A stretch of 36,086 bases of DNA from NCBI GenBank assembly GCA_020445745.1, contig JAGRGB010000114.1, positions 1 through 36,086 on the forward strand. Direction: 5' to 3'. Below are positions 24,657 through 32,467 of the stretch, piece after piece. This DNA is from Rhodocyclaceae bacterium (GTDB lineage Bacteria; Pseudomonadota; Gammaproteobacteria; Burkholderiales; Rhodocyclaceae). Each line of letters starts with the position of its first letter. Positions within the stretch are counted from its first letter, which is position 1. A model generated the notes under the pieces. That model did no database searches. It was not told the DNA's origin and saw only the letters and a list, made by a program, of their open reading frames with translations. A program made the translations under genes and the position numbers.

Positions 24657-25031
24657 TCAGTCGTACTTGATGTAGCGGAAGCGCTGGTCGTCGTTGGGTG
24701 TCCCTTCCAGCGGCCCGCCTTCCTTGCCGGGCTGCCAGCCGATGACTTCCTCGATCTTGCTTGCCAGCGCGAAATCCTTGTCGGTGATCCCCTTGGCCGA
24801 GTGGGTCATCAGCTTGACGATGACGAAGGCGTAGGAGACGGTGAGGTCGGGATGGTGCCAGGCCGCCTCGGCGAGATGACCGACCGTATTCACCACCATC
24901 AAGGTCCCTTTCCAGCCTTCGGTCCGGTACTTCCGCCGGATCCAGCCGTTCTCGTAGAACCAGTGGGGGAGTTCCTGTTCGAGCCGGGCCTTGACCCGGT
25001 CTTCTTCCATCGCTGTCTCGCGCGCGCTCAT
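24657..25031 (-). CDS. Pterin-4a-carbinolamine dehydratase family protein
   Basis: This 124-residue protein carries the PCD/DCoH signature: EAAWHHPDLTVSYAFVIVKL followed by THSAKGITDKD. The adjacent histidines and proline are at the active site that dehydrates 4a-hydroxy-tetrahydropterins. It is a small cytoplasmic enzyme, usually a dimer or tetramer. The start at 25031 has GAGGAGG seven bases upstream; Met8 is an alternative. The C-terminus extends about 25 residues beyond the usual end (GKEGGPLEGTPNDDQRFRYI). No phenylalanine hydroxylase gene is nearby, so the pterin substrate is open; in a methylotroph a role with methanopterin-type or molybdopterin cofactors is conceivable (inference). 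Confidence 0.88.
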   Translation of the reverse strand: MSARETAMEEDRVKARLEQELPHWFYENGWIRRKYRTEGWKGTLMVVNTVGHLAEAAWHHPDLTVSYAFVIVKLMTHSAKGITDKDFALASKIEEVIGWQPGKEGGPLEGTPNDDQRFRYIKYD

Positions 25032-25225
25032 GGCTGTCCTCCTCGGTGCGTGGGGTGCCGGATCGGCGGCGTCGGATGCGGCCGCGGCCAGCCCGTGTAC
25101 GTCACTCTAGCAGCCCCCGCCGCAGGAGCGTCGTGGTTGCGGCGCGTTCGCGCGCCGGCCGGATGCCGGGCCGAACGGCGGGGCCTCGTCGATGTCACCG
25201 GGAGAAATGATGGTGGCGAATTATG

Positions 25226-25252
25226 GTGCAATGCACAAATTGCGGCTATTAT
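25226..25252 (+). promoter_or_regulatory. Palindrome GTGCA-A-TGCAC over a putative promoter
   Basis: A perfect inverted repeat GTGCA-A-TGCAC (25226-25236) sits where the -35 region would be for a TATTAT -10 hexamer (25247-25252), upstream of the ABC-like/NasS-like fusion gene. The surrounding 60 bases are AT-rich relative to the window. TGCAC half-sites occur in NtrC-type nitrogen control sites, but the spacing here is shorter than the usual NtrC palindrome, so the regulator is unknown. Confidence 0.4.
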
Positions 25253-25278
25253 GATTCTGTACGCCACCGCTGGTGGCC

Positions 25279-27417
25279 ATGGATCCCGGAGTCGCCGTGC
25301 CCGTGTTCATCGCAACCCGCCTCAGTCTGACCCTCGAGTCGCCCGGCGAGACGCCCTGCGCGCTGCAGGATTTCGACCTGACCCTTGGCGACGGCGAGAC
25401 GCTGGCGATCGTCGCCACCGAGCCCTGGCTCGTTAGCGCGCTGCTGCGGGCGCTGGCCGGCACGCCGGCCGCCGACACCGGCGGCCTGCTGGTGGACGGC
25501 CGGGAGACGGCGGCGGGCGATCCCAGGATCGAACTGATCGGTCCCCGGCCCGACGGCTTCGGGATGCGCAAGGTCACCCGCTACCTCGGCCGCGCCGCCA
25601 GTGCGACGGTGGGCAGGCATCTCGCGCCCCGTGGACTCGAGGACTGGGCGCGCCACTGCCTGCATCTGGCCGGTGCCGACGATCTCGCCGAGCTGCGCCT
25701 GCGCGCGCTGGGCCCGACCTCCGCGGTGCGCGTGCAACTCGCCCGGGCGATCGCCAGTGGCGCTCCGCTGCTGTACTTCGACCGCGTCTTCGACGGACTC
25801 GACGAGGTCGCGTGCCGGCAATCGATCGACCTGATGCTGGAACTGCAGCAGCGCCTGTCCTGCAGCATGGTGTTCGCCACCGAGGACGTCGAGCAGGCGG
25901 TATTGTTCGCCGACCGGGTGCTGCACGTCGAGCGGCGTGGCCGCAAGCTGGTGTGGCAGTTCATCGACGTGAACCTGCTGCGACCACGGGCGCGCCTGGA
26001 CCTGCTGCGGGGCGACGCCACCGTCGAACTCCTGACCAGGCTCAGGCGCCTGCTCGGCCTTCCCGAAGCGCCGCGTCCGGACGCTGGCAGCGGCGCCGGC
26101 GAAGCGCGTAACGACCGTGCCGGACCGGAGGTGATCCAGCTCGCGGACTGGGTGTCGAGCCAGCCGCAGCGCACCGGCAAGCGTCTGGAAAAGACCGAAC
26201 TCGCGCTGGGTTTCGTGCCGCTGGTGGACTGCGCGCCGTTGGCGATCGCGCTGGAGGAAGGCTTCTTCGAGGCTGCGGGCCTGCATGTGCGGCTGTCGCG
26301 GGAGTCGTCGTGGAGCAACGTCGGCGACAAGGTCGCGCTGGGTCTGCTCGACGGCGCGCAGATGCTCTGCGCGCAGCCACTGGCCAGCGCGATGACCGTC
26401 GGCGCGACGCCGATCGTGACCGCCCTCGCGCTCGGGCGCAACGGCAACGCGATCACCGTGTCGAACGAGCTGCATCGCCGCCTGGTCGGCGACGACGACG
26501 AGGCGCCGCCGCCGGATGCGATGCAGGCGGCGCGTGCCCTCGCCGACGAGGTCGCGCGAAGGCGCCAGGCGCGGCGCCGGCAATTGGTGCTCGCGGTGGT
26601 CTCGCTCCATTCGACCCACAATTACCTGCTGCGCTACTGGTTGGCCTGCGGCGGCGTCGACCCCGACCACGACGTCCGCATGCTGGTGGTGCCGCCACAG
26701 CAGATGGTCGGCTATCTCGGCACCGGCATGATCGACGGCTTCTGTGCCGGCGAGCCATGGAACAGCGTTGCCGAGGCCGACGGGCTGGGGCGCGTGCTGC
26801 TGGCCAGTCGGCAGATCTGGGACAACCACCCGGAAAAGGTCCTCGGCGTGACCCGTGCCTGGGCCGAAGCCAATCCCAACAGCCACCGTGCCCTGCTGCG
26901 CGCGCTGATGGACGCCTGCTGGTGGCTCGACAAGGCCGACAACCGGGAGGCCGCCTGCGAGATCCTGGCGCGCGGTCGCTACGTCAATGTCAATGTCGAG
27001 CTGCTGCGGGCGTCCCTCGGCGAGGCTCCGGGTGGCGGACGCGCCGGTCAGGTGTTCCATGCCGGGGCGGCGAACTTTCCCTGGCATTCCCATGCCGCGT
27101 GGCTGGTCAGCCAGATGGTGCGCTGGGGCCAGTGCCACCTGCCGAAGGACGTGCGCAAGCTGTGTGCGGCGAGCTATCGTACGGACCTCTACCTCGACGC
27201 CACGGCGTTCGGCGACGCCCAGCCCGAGCACGAATGGAAGGCCGAGGGCAGTCACGGCGGGGAGTGGCAGATGGAGGGACGCGATCGTCCGGTGACGCTC
27301 GGTGCCGATCTGTTCATGGACGGGCGCTCGCTGGCAGACTGGGATCTCGACGCCTACCTCGCGGAAGACGCCATTCCGGCCTGCCGTCCAGGGGAGACCG
27401 CAGACCACGCGGCCTGA
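25279..27417 (+). CDS. Fusion of a degenerate ABC-ATPase domain with a NrtA/NasS-like nitrate-binding domain
   Basis: Residues ~1-230 follow the fold order of a nitrate/taurine-type ABC ATPase: QDFDLTLGDGETLAIV, then LLRALAGTPAADTGGLLVDG, then VRVQLARAIASGAPLLYFD. The Walker A GxxGxGKS/T is absent (VATEPWLVSALLRALAG). The LSGGQ signature is replaced by LGPTSAV, the Walker B Glu by Arg (YFDRVFDGLD) and the switch His by Glu (FATEDVEQAVLFADRV). Residues ~300-700 are a NrtA/CmpA/NasS-type binding domain: LALGFVPLVDCAPLAIALEE, LGLLDGAQMLCAQPLA and GYLGTGMIDGFCAGEPWN. The order resembles cyanobacterial NrtC/CmpC. No signal peptide is present, so the binding domain is cytoplasmic, as in NasS. A sensor role is more likely than transport. 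The start codon is uncertain (ATG 25279 or GTG 25273); no permease gene is near. Confidence 0.85.
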   Translation: MDPGVAVPVFIATRLSLTLESPGETPCALQDFDLTLGDGETLAIVATEPWLVSALLRALAGTPAADTGGLLVDGRETAAGDPRIELIGPRPDGFGMRKVTRYLGRAASATVGRHLAPRGLEDWARHCLHLAGADDLAELRLRALGPTSAVRVQLARAIASGAPLLYFDRVFDGLDEVACRQSIDLMLELQQRLSCSMVFATEDVEQAVLFADRVLHVERRGRKLVWQFIDVNLLRPRARLDLLRGDATVELLTRLRRLLGLPEAPRPDAGSGAGEARNDRAGPEVIQLADWVSSQPQRTGKRLEKTELALGFVPLVDCAPLAIALEEGFFEAAGLHVRLSRESSWSNVGDKVALGLLDGAQMLCAQPLASAMTVGATPIVTALALGRNGNAITVSNELHRRLVGDDDEAPPPDAMQAARALADEVARRRQARRRQLVLAVVSLHSTHNYLLRYWLACGGVDPDHDVRMLVVPPQQMVGYLGTGMIDGFCAGEPWNSVAEADGLGRVLLASRQIWDNHPEKVLGVTRAWAEANPNSHRALLRALMDACWWLDKADNREAACEILARGRYVNVNVELLRASLGEAPGGGRAGQVFHAGAANFPWHSHAAWLVSQMVRWGQCHLPKDVRKLCAASYRTDLYLDATAFGDAQPEHEWKAEGSHGGEWQMEGRDRPVTLGADLFMDGRSLADWDLDAYLAEDAIPACRPGETADHAA

Positions 27418-27546
27418 AGCTCGGCACGCCGGCTGACGAGATCGCGCAAGAGTTGTTGCAGTTTCCGGTGCACCGGCAGCCGTCGTGGCTGTCACAATCG
27501 AAACACGGAATCCGTGCCCCGGGTCGGGCCTACGGGAGACGGGAGT

Positions 27547-27891
27547 ATGGAAATGATCTGCAAACGAGGAATGATCGGTCGGCAGGGCCGCCGAGCGCTG
27601 GCGGCGGTATTCGCGGCCGTGCTGCTCGGCGCGGGCGGACCGGCTGCCGCCGACGACAGTCTCTCCGACGGTGCGCGCGCGACCGGCCGCGTGATCGGCC
27701 ACGCGGTACGCGAGATCGTCGACGGCGCCAGCGAGATCGGTGGCCGGATCGGCCGCGACGCGGCGCGCTTCGGCAAGGCCGTCGGCCATGCCGCCGCGGA
27801 TGCCGGCCGCGCCATCGGGCGCGCCGCTCGCGAAGGCGGACGGGCGTTCGGCCGGGCGATGCGCGACGACGACCAGGCCGAGCATTTTTGA
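27547..27891 (+). CDS. Small secreted Gly/Ala/Arg-rich protein
   Basis: This 114-residue protein has a signal peptide (RRALAAVFAAVLLGAG, cleavage expected after PAAA near residue 36). The mature part is an alanine-rich, helical-looking repeat with the recurring pattern GR-[AV]-[IFA]-G (RVIGHAVREIVDG, RIGRDAARFGKAVGHAA, AIGRAAREGGRAFGRA). It ends in an acidic DDDQAEHF. The pattern is low in complexity and suits an amphipathic helix, so association with membrane or DNA is possible. The ATG at 27547 has a GGGAG upstream. No family is recognised. It sits alone between the fusion gene and tRNA-Val. Confidence 0.6.
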   Translation: MEMICKRGMIGRQGRRALAAVFAAVLLGAGGPAAADDSLSDGARATGRVIGHAVREIVDGASEIGGRIGRDAARFGKAVGHAAADAGRAIGRAAREGGRAFGRAMRDDDQAEHF

Positions 27892-27927
27892 GCGCGGGCG
27901 GGCTCGTGCGGCAGCGCACGAAAAAGT

Positions 27928-27955
27928 TTGACGCGGCCGCGATCGCCCGTATAAT
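27928..27955 (+). promoter_or_regulatory. Sigma-70 promoter of tRNA-Val (and probably the thrS operon)
   Basis: TTGACG (27928-27933) and a perfect TATAAT (27950-27955) are separated by 16 bases, and transcription would begin around 27962, just before the tRNA. The -35 follows the stop of the small secreted gene by 36 bases. A discriminator GCGCGAC after the -10 is GC-rich, as in stringently controlled stable-RNA promoters. Confidence 0.85.
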
Positions 27956-27967
27956 GCGCGACTTCGC

Positions 27968-28044
27968 AGGCGCGTAGCTCAGCTGGTTAGAGCACCACCT
28001 TGACATGGTGGGGGTCGTTGGTTCGAGTCCAATCGCGCCTACCA
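27968..28044 (+). tRNA. tRNA-Val (anticodon GAC)
   Basis: The cloverleaf is complete: acceptor AGGCGCG/CGCGCCT, D arm GCTC/GAGC, anticodon stem CCACC/GGTGG with loop TTGACAT (anticodon GAC), T arm TTGGTTCGAGTCCAA, A as discriminator and encoded CCA. The body is nearly identical to the E. coli tRNA-Val(GAC) arms as remembered. It is 140 bases upstream of thrS with a strong promoter in front, as in Pseudomonas. Confidence 0.97.
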
Positions 28045-28061
28045 GACAGTACGGAAACGTC

Positions 28062-28091
28062 ATGGTCCATCGAACTACCACCGAGTGCTGA
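28062..28091 (+). CDS. Putative thrS leader peptide with three consecutive Thr codons
   Basis: A nine-codon frame, ATG GTC CAT CGA ACT ACC ACC GAG TGC then TGA, encodes MVHRTTTEC. Three threonine codons in a row directly upstream of threonyl-tRNA synthetase, and before a strong terminator, are what a transcription attenuator would need. A weak GGAAA lies nine bases before the ATG. A downstream segment (CGAGTCCAC, 28105-28113) can pair with the 5' arm and loop of the terminator (28140-28149), with one bulge and one G-U pair, as an antiterminator would. It could still be chance in a 95-base tRNA trailer. Confidence 0.45.
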   Translation: MVHRTTTEC

Positions 28092-28137
28092 AGTCCAGGC
28101 AGATCGAGTCCACCCCCTGATGTTTCCGGTTCGAAAG

Positions 28138-28164
28138 AAGTGCGGCTCGTCCGCACTTTTTTTT
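28138..28164 (+). terminator. Intrinsic terminator/attenuator just before thrS
   Basis: AAGTGCGG and CCGCACTT pair around CTCGT and run into eight T residues (28157-28164). This is a textbook intrinsic terminator ending 20 bases before the thrS start codon. It either ends the tRNA-Val transcript, leaving thrS to read-through or a separate promoter, or acts as a conditional attenuator. No promoter is visible in the 20 bases between it and thrS, so read-through must supply thrS transcription. Confidence 0.85.
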
Positions 28165-28184
28165 CGTCCGATGCGAGATTGAAC

Positions 28185-30101
28185 ATGCCCCAGATCACGC
28201 TACCCGATGGTTCCGTCCGCAGCTTCGAGCAGCCGGTGACGGTGGCCGAGGTGGCCGCCGCGATCGGCGCCGGCCTGGCCAAGTCCGCGCTGGCCGGAAA
28301 GGTGGGCGGGAAGCTGGTCGACACCTCCCACCGCATCGACACCGATGCCGAACTGGCGATCGTCACCGACAGGGACGCGGAAGGTGTGGAGCTGATCCGC
28401 CACTCGACGGCGCACCTGCTGGCCTACGCCGTGAAGGACCTGTTCCCGGACGCCCAGGTGACGATCGGCCCGGTGATCGAGAACGGCTTCTACTACGACT
28501 TCGCCTACAAGCGGCCCTTCACGCCGGAGGATCTGGAGAGCATCGAGAAGCGCATGAAGGAGCTCGCGAAGCGGGACATCCCGGTCAGCCGCGAGGTCTG
28601 GCCGCGCGCCTCGGCGGTGGAGTTCTTCAAGTCGATCGGCGAGCACTACAAGGCCGAGATCATCGCCTCGATCCCCTCGGACGAGGACGTCTCGCTGTAC
28701 CGCGAGGGCGACTTCGTCGACCTGTGCCGGGGTCCCCACGTGCCGTCCACCGGCAAGCTGCGCGTGTTCAAGCTGATGAAGGTCGCCGGCGCCTACTGGC
28801 GAGGCGATTCCAACAACGAGATGCTGCAGCGCATCTACGGCACGGCGTGGGCCAGCAAGGACGAGCAGAAGGCCTACCTGCACATGCTGGAGGAGGCCGA
28901 GAAGCGCGACCACCGCCGCATCGCCCGGCAGCTCGACCTGTTCCACCTGCAGGAAGAGGCGCCGGGCATGGTGTTCTGGCATCCGCACGGCTGGACCCTG
29001 TGGCAACAGATCGAGCAGTACATGCGCGCGGTGCTCGACCGGGCCGGCTACCGCGAGGTCAAGACGCCGTTGGTGATGGACCGCAGCCTGTGGGAGAAGT
29101 CCGGCCACTGGGAGAACTACCGCAAGGAAATGTTCACGACCGAGTCGGAGAAGCGCGACTACGCGATCAAGCCGATGAACTGCCCGGGCCACGTGCAGAT
29201 CTTCAACCACGGCCTGCGTTCCTATCGCGACCTGCCGCTGCGCCTCGCCGAGTTCGGCTCCTGCCACCGCAACGAGCCGTCCGGCGCGCTGCACGGCCTG
29301 ATGCGGGTGCGCGGCTTCGTCCAGGACGACGCCCACATCTTCTGCCGGGAGGACCAGATCGTCTCCGAGGTCCAGGCCTTCAACGAGCTGCTGCGCAAGG
29401 TGTACCGCGACTTCGGCTTCGACGACGTCGCGGTCAAGCTGTCGCTGCGGCCGGACCAGCGCGCCGGCTCCGACGCGGTCTGGGACAAGGCCGAAGAGGG
29501 GCTGCGCGAGGCCCTGGCGGCATCCGGGCTGGCGTGGGAGGAGCTCGACGGCGAGGGCGCCTTCTACGGCCCGAAGATCGAATACCAGATCAAGGACGCC
29601 CTCGGCCGCTCGTGGCAGTGCGGCACGATCCAGCTCGATTTCGTGCTGCCGGAGCGCCTCGACGCCGAGTACGTGACCGACGCCAACAGCCGCGCCCGGC
29701 CGGTGATGCTCCACCGCGCGATCCTGGGCTCGCTGGAGCGCTTCATCGGGATCCTGATCGAGAACTACGCGGGCGCCTTCCCGATGTGGTTGTCGCCGGT
29801 CCAGGCGGTGGTCATGAACATCTCCGACAACCAGGCCGAATATGCGTCGGATGTCGCGAATCGCTTGCAGAAAGCGGGATTCCGGGTCGAACGGGATTTG
29901 CGGAACGAAAAGATCACATATAAAATCCGCGAGCACAGCGTTCGCAGGCTGCCCTACCAGCTCATTGTCGGCGACAAGGAGAAGGAGGCGCAGCTTGTGG
30001 CTGTTCGTGCCCGGGGCGGCCAGGACCTGGGCCAGATGACAGTAGATGAGCTGATCGAGCGTTGGCAGCGCGAAGTCGAAGCGCGTGCCGGCTCGATCTG
30101 A
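28185..30101 (+). CDS. thrS: Threonine--tRNA ligase
   Basis: This 638-residue class II synthetase has the full ThrRS layout. The TGS domain is at residues 1-62 ([16 protein letters not shown]), and the editing domain has [20 protein letters not shown]. The catalytic core carries the Zn-binding [12 protein letters not shown], the motif 2 stretch [20 protein letters not shown] and motif 3 [19 protein letters not shown]. An anticodon-binding domain ends the chain ([16 protein letters not shown] onward). The ATG at 28185 is used because it gives MPQITLPDG, the standard N-terminus. No Shine-Dalgarno stands out. infC follows after 29 bases. A terminator hairpin and a possible Thr leader peptide precede it, so expression may respond to charged tRNA-Thr. 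Confidence 0.98.
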   Translation: MPQITLPDGSVRSFEQPVTVAEVAAAIGAGLAKSALAGKVGGKLVDTSHRIDTDAELAIVTDRDAEGVELIRHSTAHLLAYAVKDLFPDAQVTIGPVIENGFYYDFAYKRPFTPEDLESIEKRMKELAKRDIPVSREVWPRASAVEFFKSIGEHYKAEIIASIPSDEDVSLYREGDFVDLCRGPHVPSTGKLRVFKLMKVAGAYWRGDSNNEMLQRIYGTAWASKDEQKAYLHMLEEAEKRDHRRIARQLDLFHLQEEAPGMVFWHPHGWTLWQQIEQYMRAVLDRAGYREVKTPLVMDRSLWEKSGHWENYRKEMFTTESEKRDYAIKPMNCPGHVQIFNHGLRSYRDLPLRLAEFGSCHRNEPSGALHGLMRVRGFVQDDAHIFCREDQIVSEVQAFNELLRKVYRDFGFDDVAVKLSLRPDQRAGSDAVWDKAEEGLREALAASGLAWEELDGEGAFYGPKIEYQIKDALGRSWQCGTIQLDFVLPERLDAEYVTDANSRARPVMLHRAILGSLERFIGILIENYAGAFPMWLSPVQAVVMNISDNQAEYASDVANRLQKAGFRVERDLRNEKITYKIREHSVRRLPYQLIVGDKEKEAQLVAVRARGGQDLGQMTVDELIERWQREVEARAGSI

Positions 30102-30130
30102 TTTTTTTGGCAATCGTGGAGAACTGAACC

Positions 30131-30649
30131 ATCGCTCAGGAAAAGAAGCAGCGCGTTAACCGGGAGATCAACGCGCCCGAAGTCCGGCTTATAGACGCAG
30201 AAGGCGAGCAGGTAGGCATCGTCTCGATCCAGACGGCGATGAACGCAGCCGGCGATGCCGGACTGGATCTCGTGGAGATCGCGCCGCTGGCGAAACCCCC
30301 GGTGTGCCGGGTGATGGACTACGGCAAGTACAAGTACCAGGAATCGAAGAAGGCCCACGAAGCCAAGCTGAAGCAAAAGCAGACGCAGTTGAAGGAGGTC
30401 AAGCTGCGTCCCGGCACCGACGAGAACGACTATCAGATCAAGCTCAGGAATCTGGTGCGCTTTCTCAACGACGGTGACCGCTGCAAGGTGACCCTGCGTT
30501 TCCGGGGCCGCGAGATGGCCCACCAGGAATTCGGTCTGCGCCAGTTGGAGCGGATCAAGACCGACCTCGACGAACTCGGCCAGGTCGAGCAGATGCCCAA
30601 GATGGAAGGGCGGCAAATGGTGATGGTGATCGCGCCGAAGAAGAAGTGA
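30131..30649 (+). CDS. infC: Translation initiation factor IF-3 (ATC start codon)
   Basis: This 172-residue protein is full-length IF-3, which binds the 30S subunit and checks start codons. The N domain reads [20 protein letters not shown], the linker [20 protein letters not shown], and the C domain [17 protein letters not shown]. The N-terminus conserved in the family begins 108 bases before the first ATG (30239). The start is ATC at 30131, ten codons before VNREIN matches, and GGAG lies nine bases upstream. A non-AUG start is the known device by which IF-3 represses its own translation in E. coli (there AUU). Annotating from the ATG would remove most of the N domain. Confidence 0.94.
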   Translation: MAQEKKQRVNREINAPEVRLIDAEGEQVGIVSIQTAMNAAGDAGLDLVEIAPLAKPPVCRVMDYGKYKYQESKKAHEAKLKQKQTQLKEVKLRPGTDENDYQIKLRNLVRFLNDGDRCKVTLRFRGREMAHQEFGLRQLERIKTDLDELGQVEQMPKMEGRQMVMVIAPKKK

Positions 30650-30696
30650 TCGCGGCAGGATTTTCGCCCCGGCGGCATGCCGGCGGGGTTGCGGGA

Positions 30697-30714
30697 CCGG
30701 CGGCTCGCCGCCGG
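30697..30714 (+). promoter_or_regulatory. Hairpin in the infC-rpmI spacer, possible L20 operator region
   Basis: CCGGCGG (30697-30703) pairs perfectly with CCGCCGG (30708-30714). A second hairpin with arms CCCCG/CGGGG and GCGGCA-type core lies just before it (30667-30688). In E. coli, L20 binds RNA structure in the infC-rpmI region to repress rpmI-rplT. Two strong stems in the 138-base spacer could serve the same role; the sequence itself does not prove binding. Confidence 0.4.
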
Positions 30715-30787
30715 CAGACAAGTGAAGCCGGGTTTTGAAACCGTCCCCATGCGGTACCTGGTGTCATGACATAAACAGGAGCATTCG

Positions 30788-30985
30788 ATGCCCAAGATGA
30801 AGACCAAGAGCGGGGCCGCCAAGCGGTTCAAGGTTCGCGCCAGTGGCGCGATCAAGCGTTCGCAGGCGTTCAAGCGCCACATCCTGACCAAGAAGACCAC
30901 CAAGGCCAAGCGCCAGCTTCGCGGCATGAAGGAGGTTCACGCCTCCGATGCCAAGCTGATCCGCGCGATGTTGCCCTACGCCTGA
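30788..30985 (+). CDS. rpmI: 50S ribosomal protein L35
   Basis: This 65-residue basic protein matches L35 along its length: [15 protein letters not shown] at the start, then [15 protein letters not shown] and the C-terminal IRAMLPYA. It binds 23S rRNA in the large subunit. An AGGAG lies seven to eleven bases before the ATG. rplT follows after 13 bases, so the two are translated from the same message, as in the conserved infC-rpmI-rplT operon. Confidence 0.98.
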   Translation: MPKMKTKSGAAKRFKVRASGAIKRSQAFKRHILTKKTTKAKRQLRGMKEVHASDAKLIRAMLPYA

Positions 30986-32461
<1,476 letters not shown>

Positions 32462-32467
32462 GCGAAC

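Noticed and set aside
25201-25245. Sigma-54 promoter upstream of the fusion gene
   Set aside because: TGG and TGC elements occur, but the GG to GC spacing is one base too long in the best candidate.
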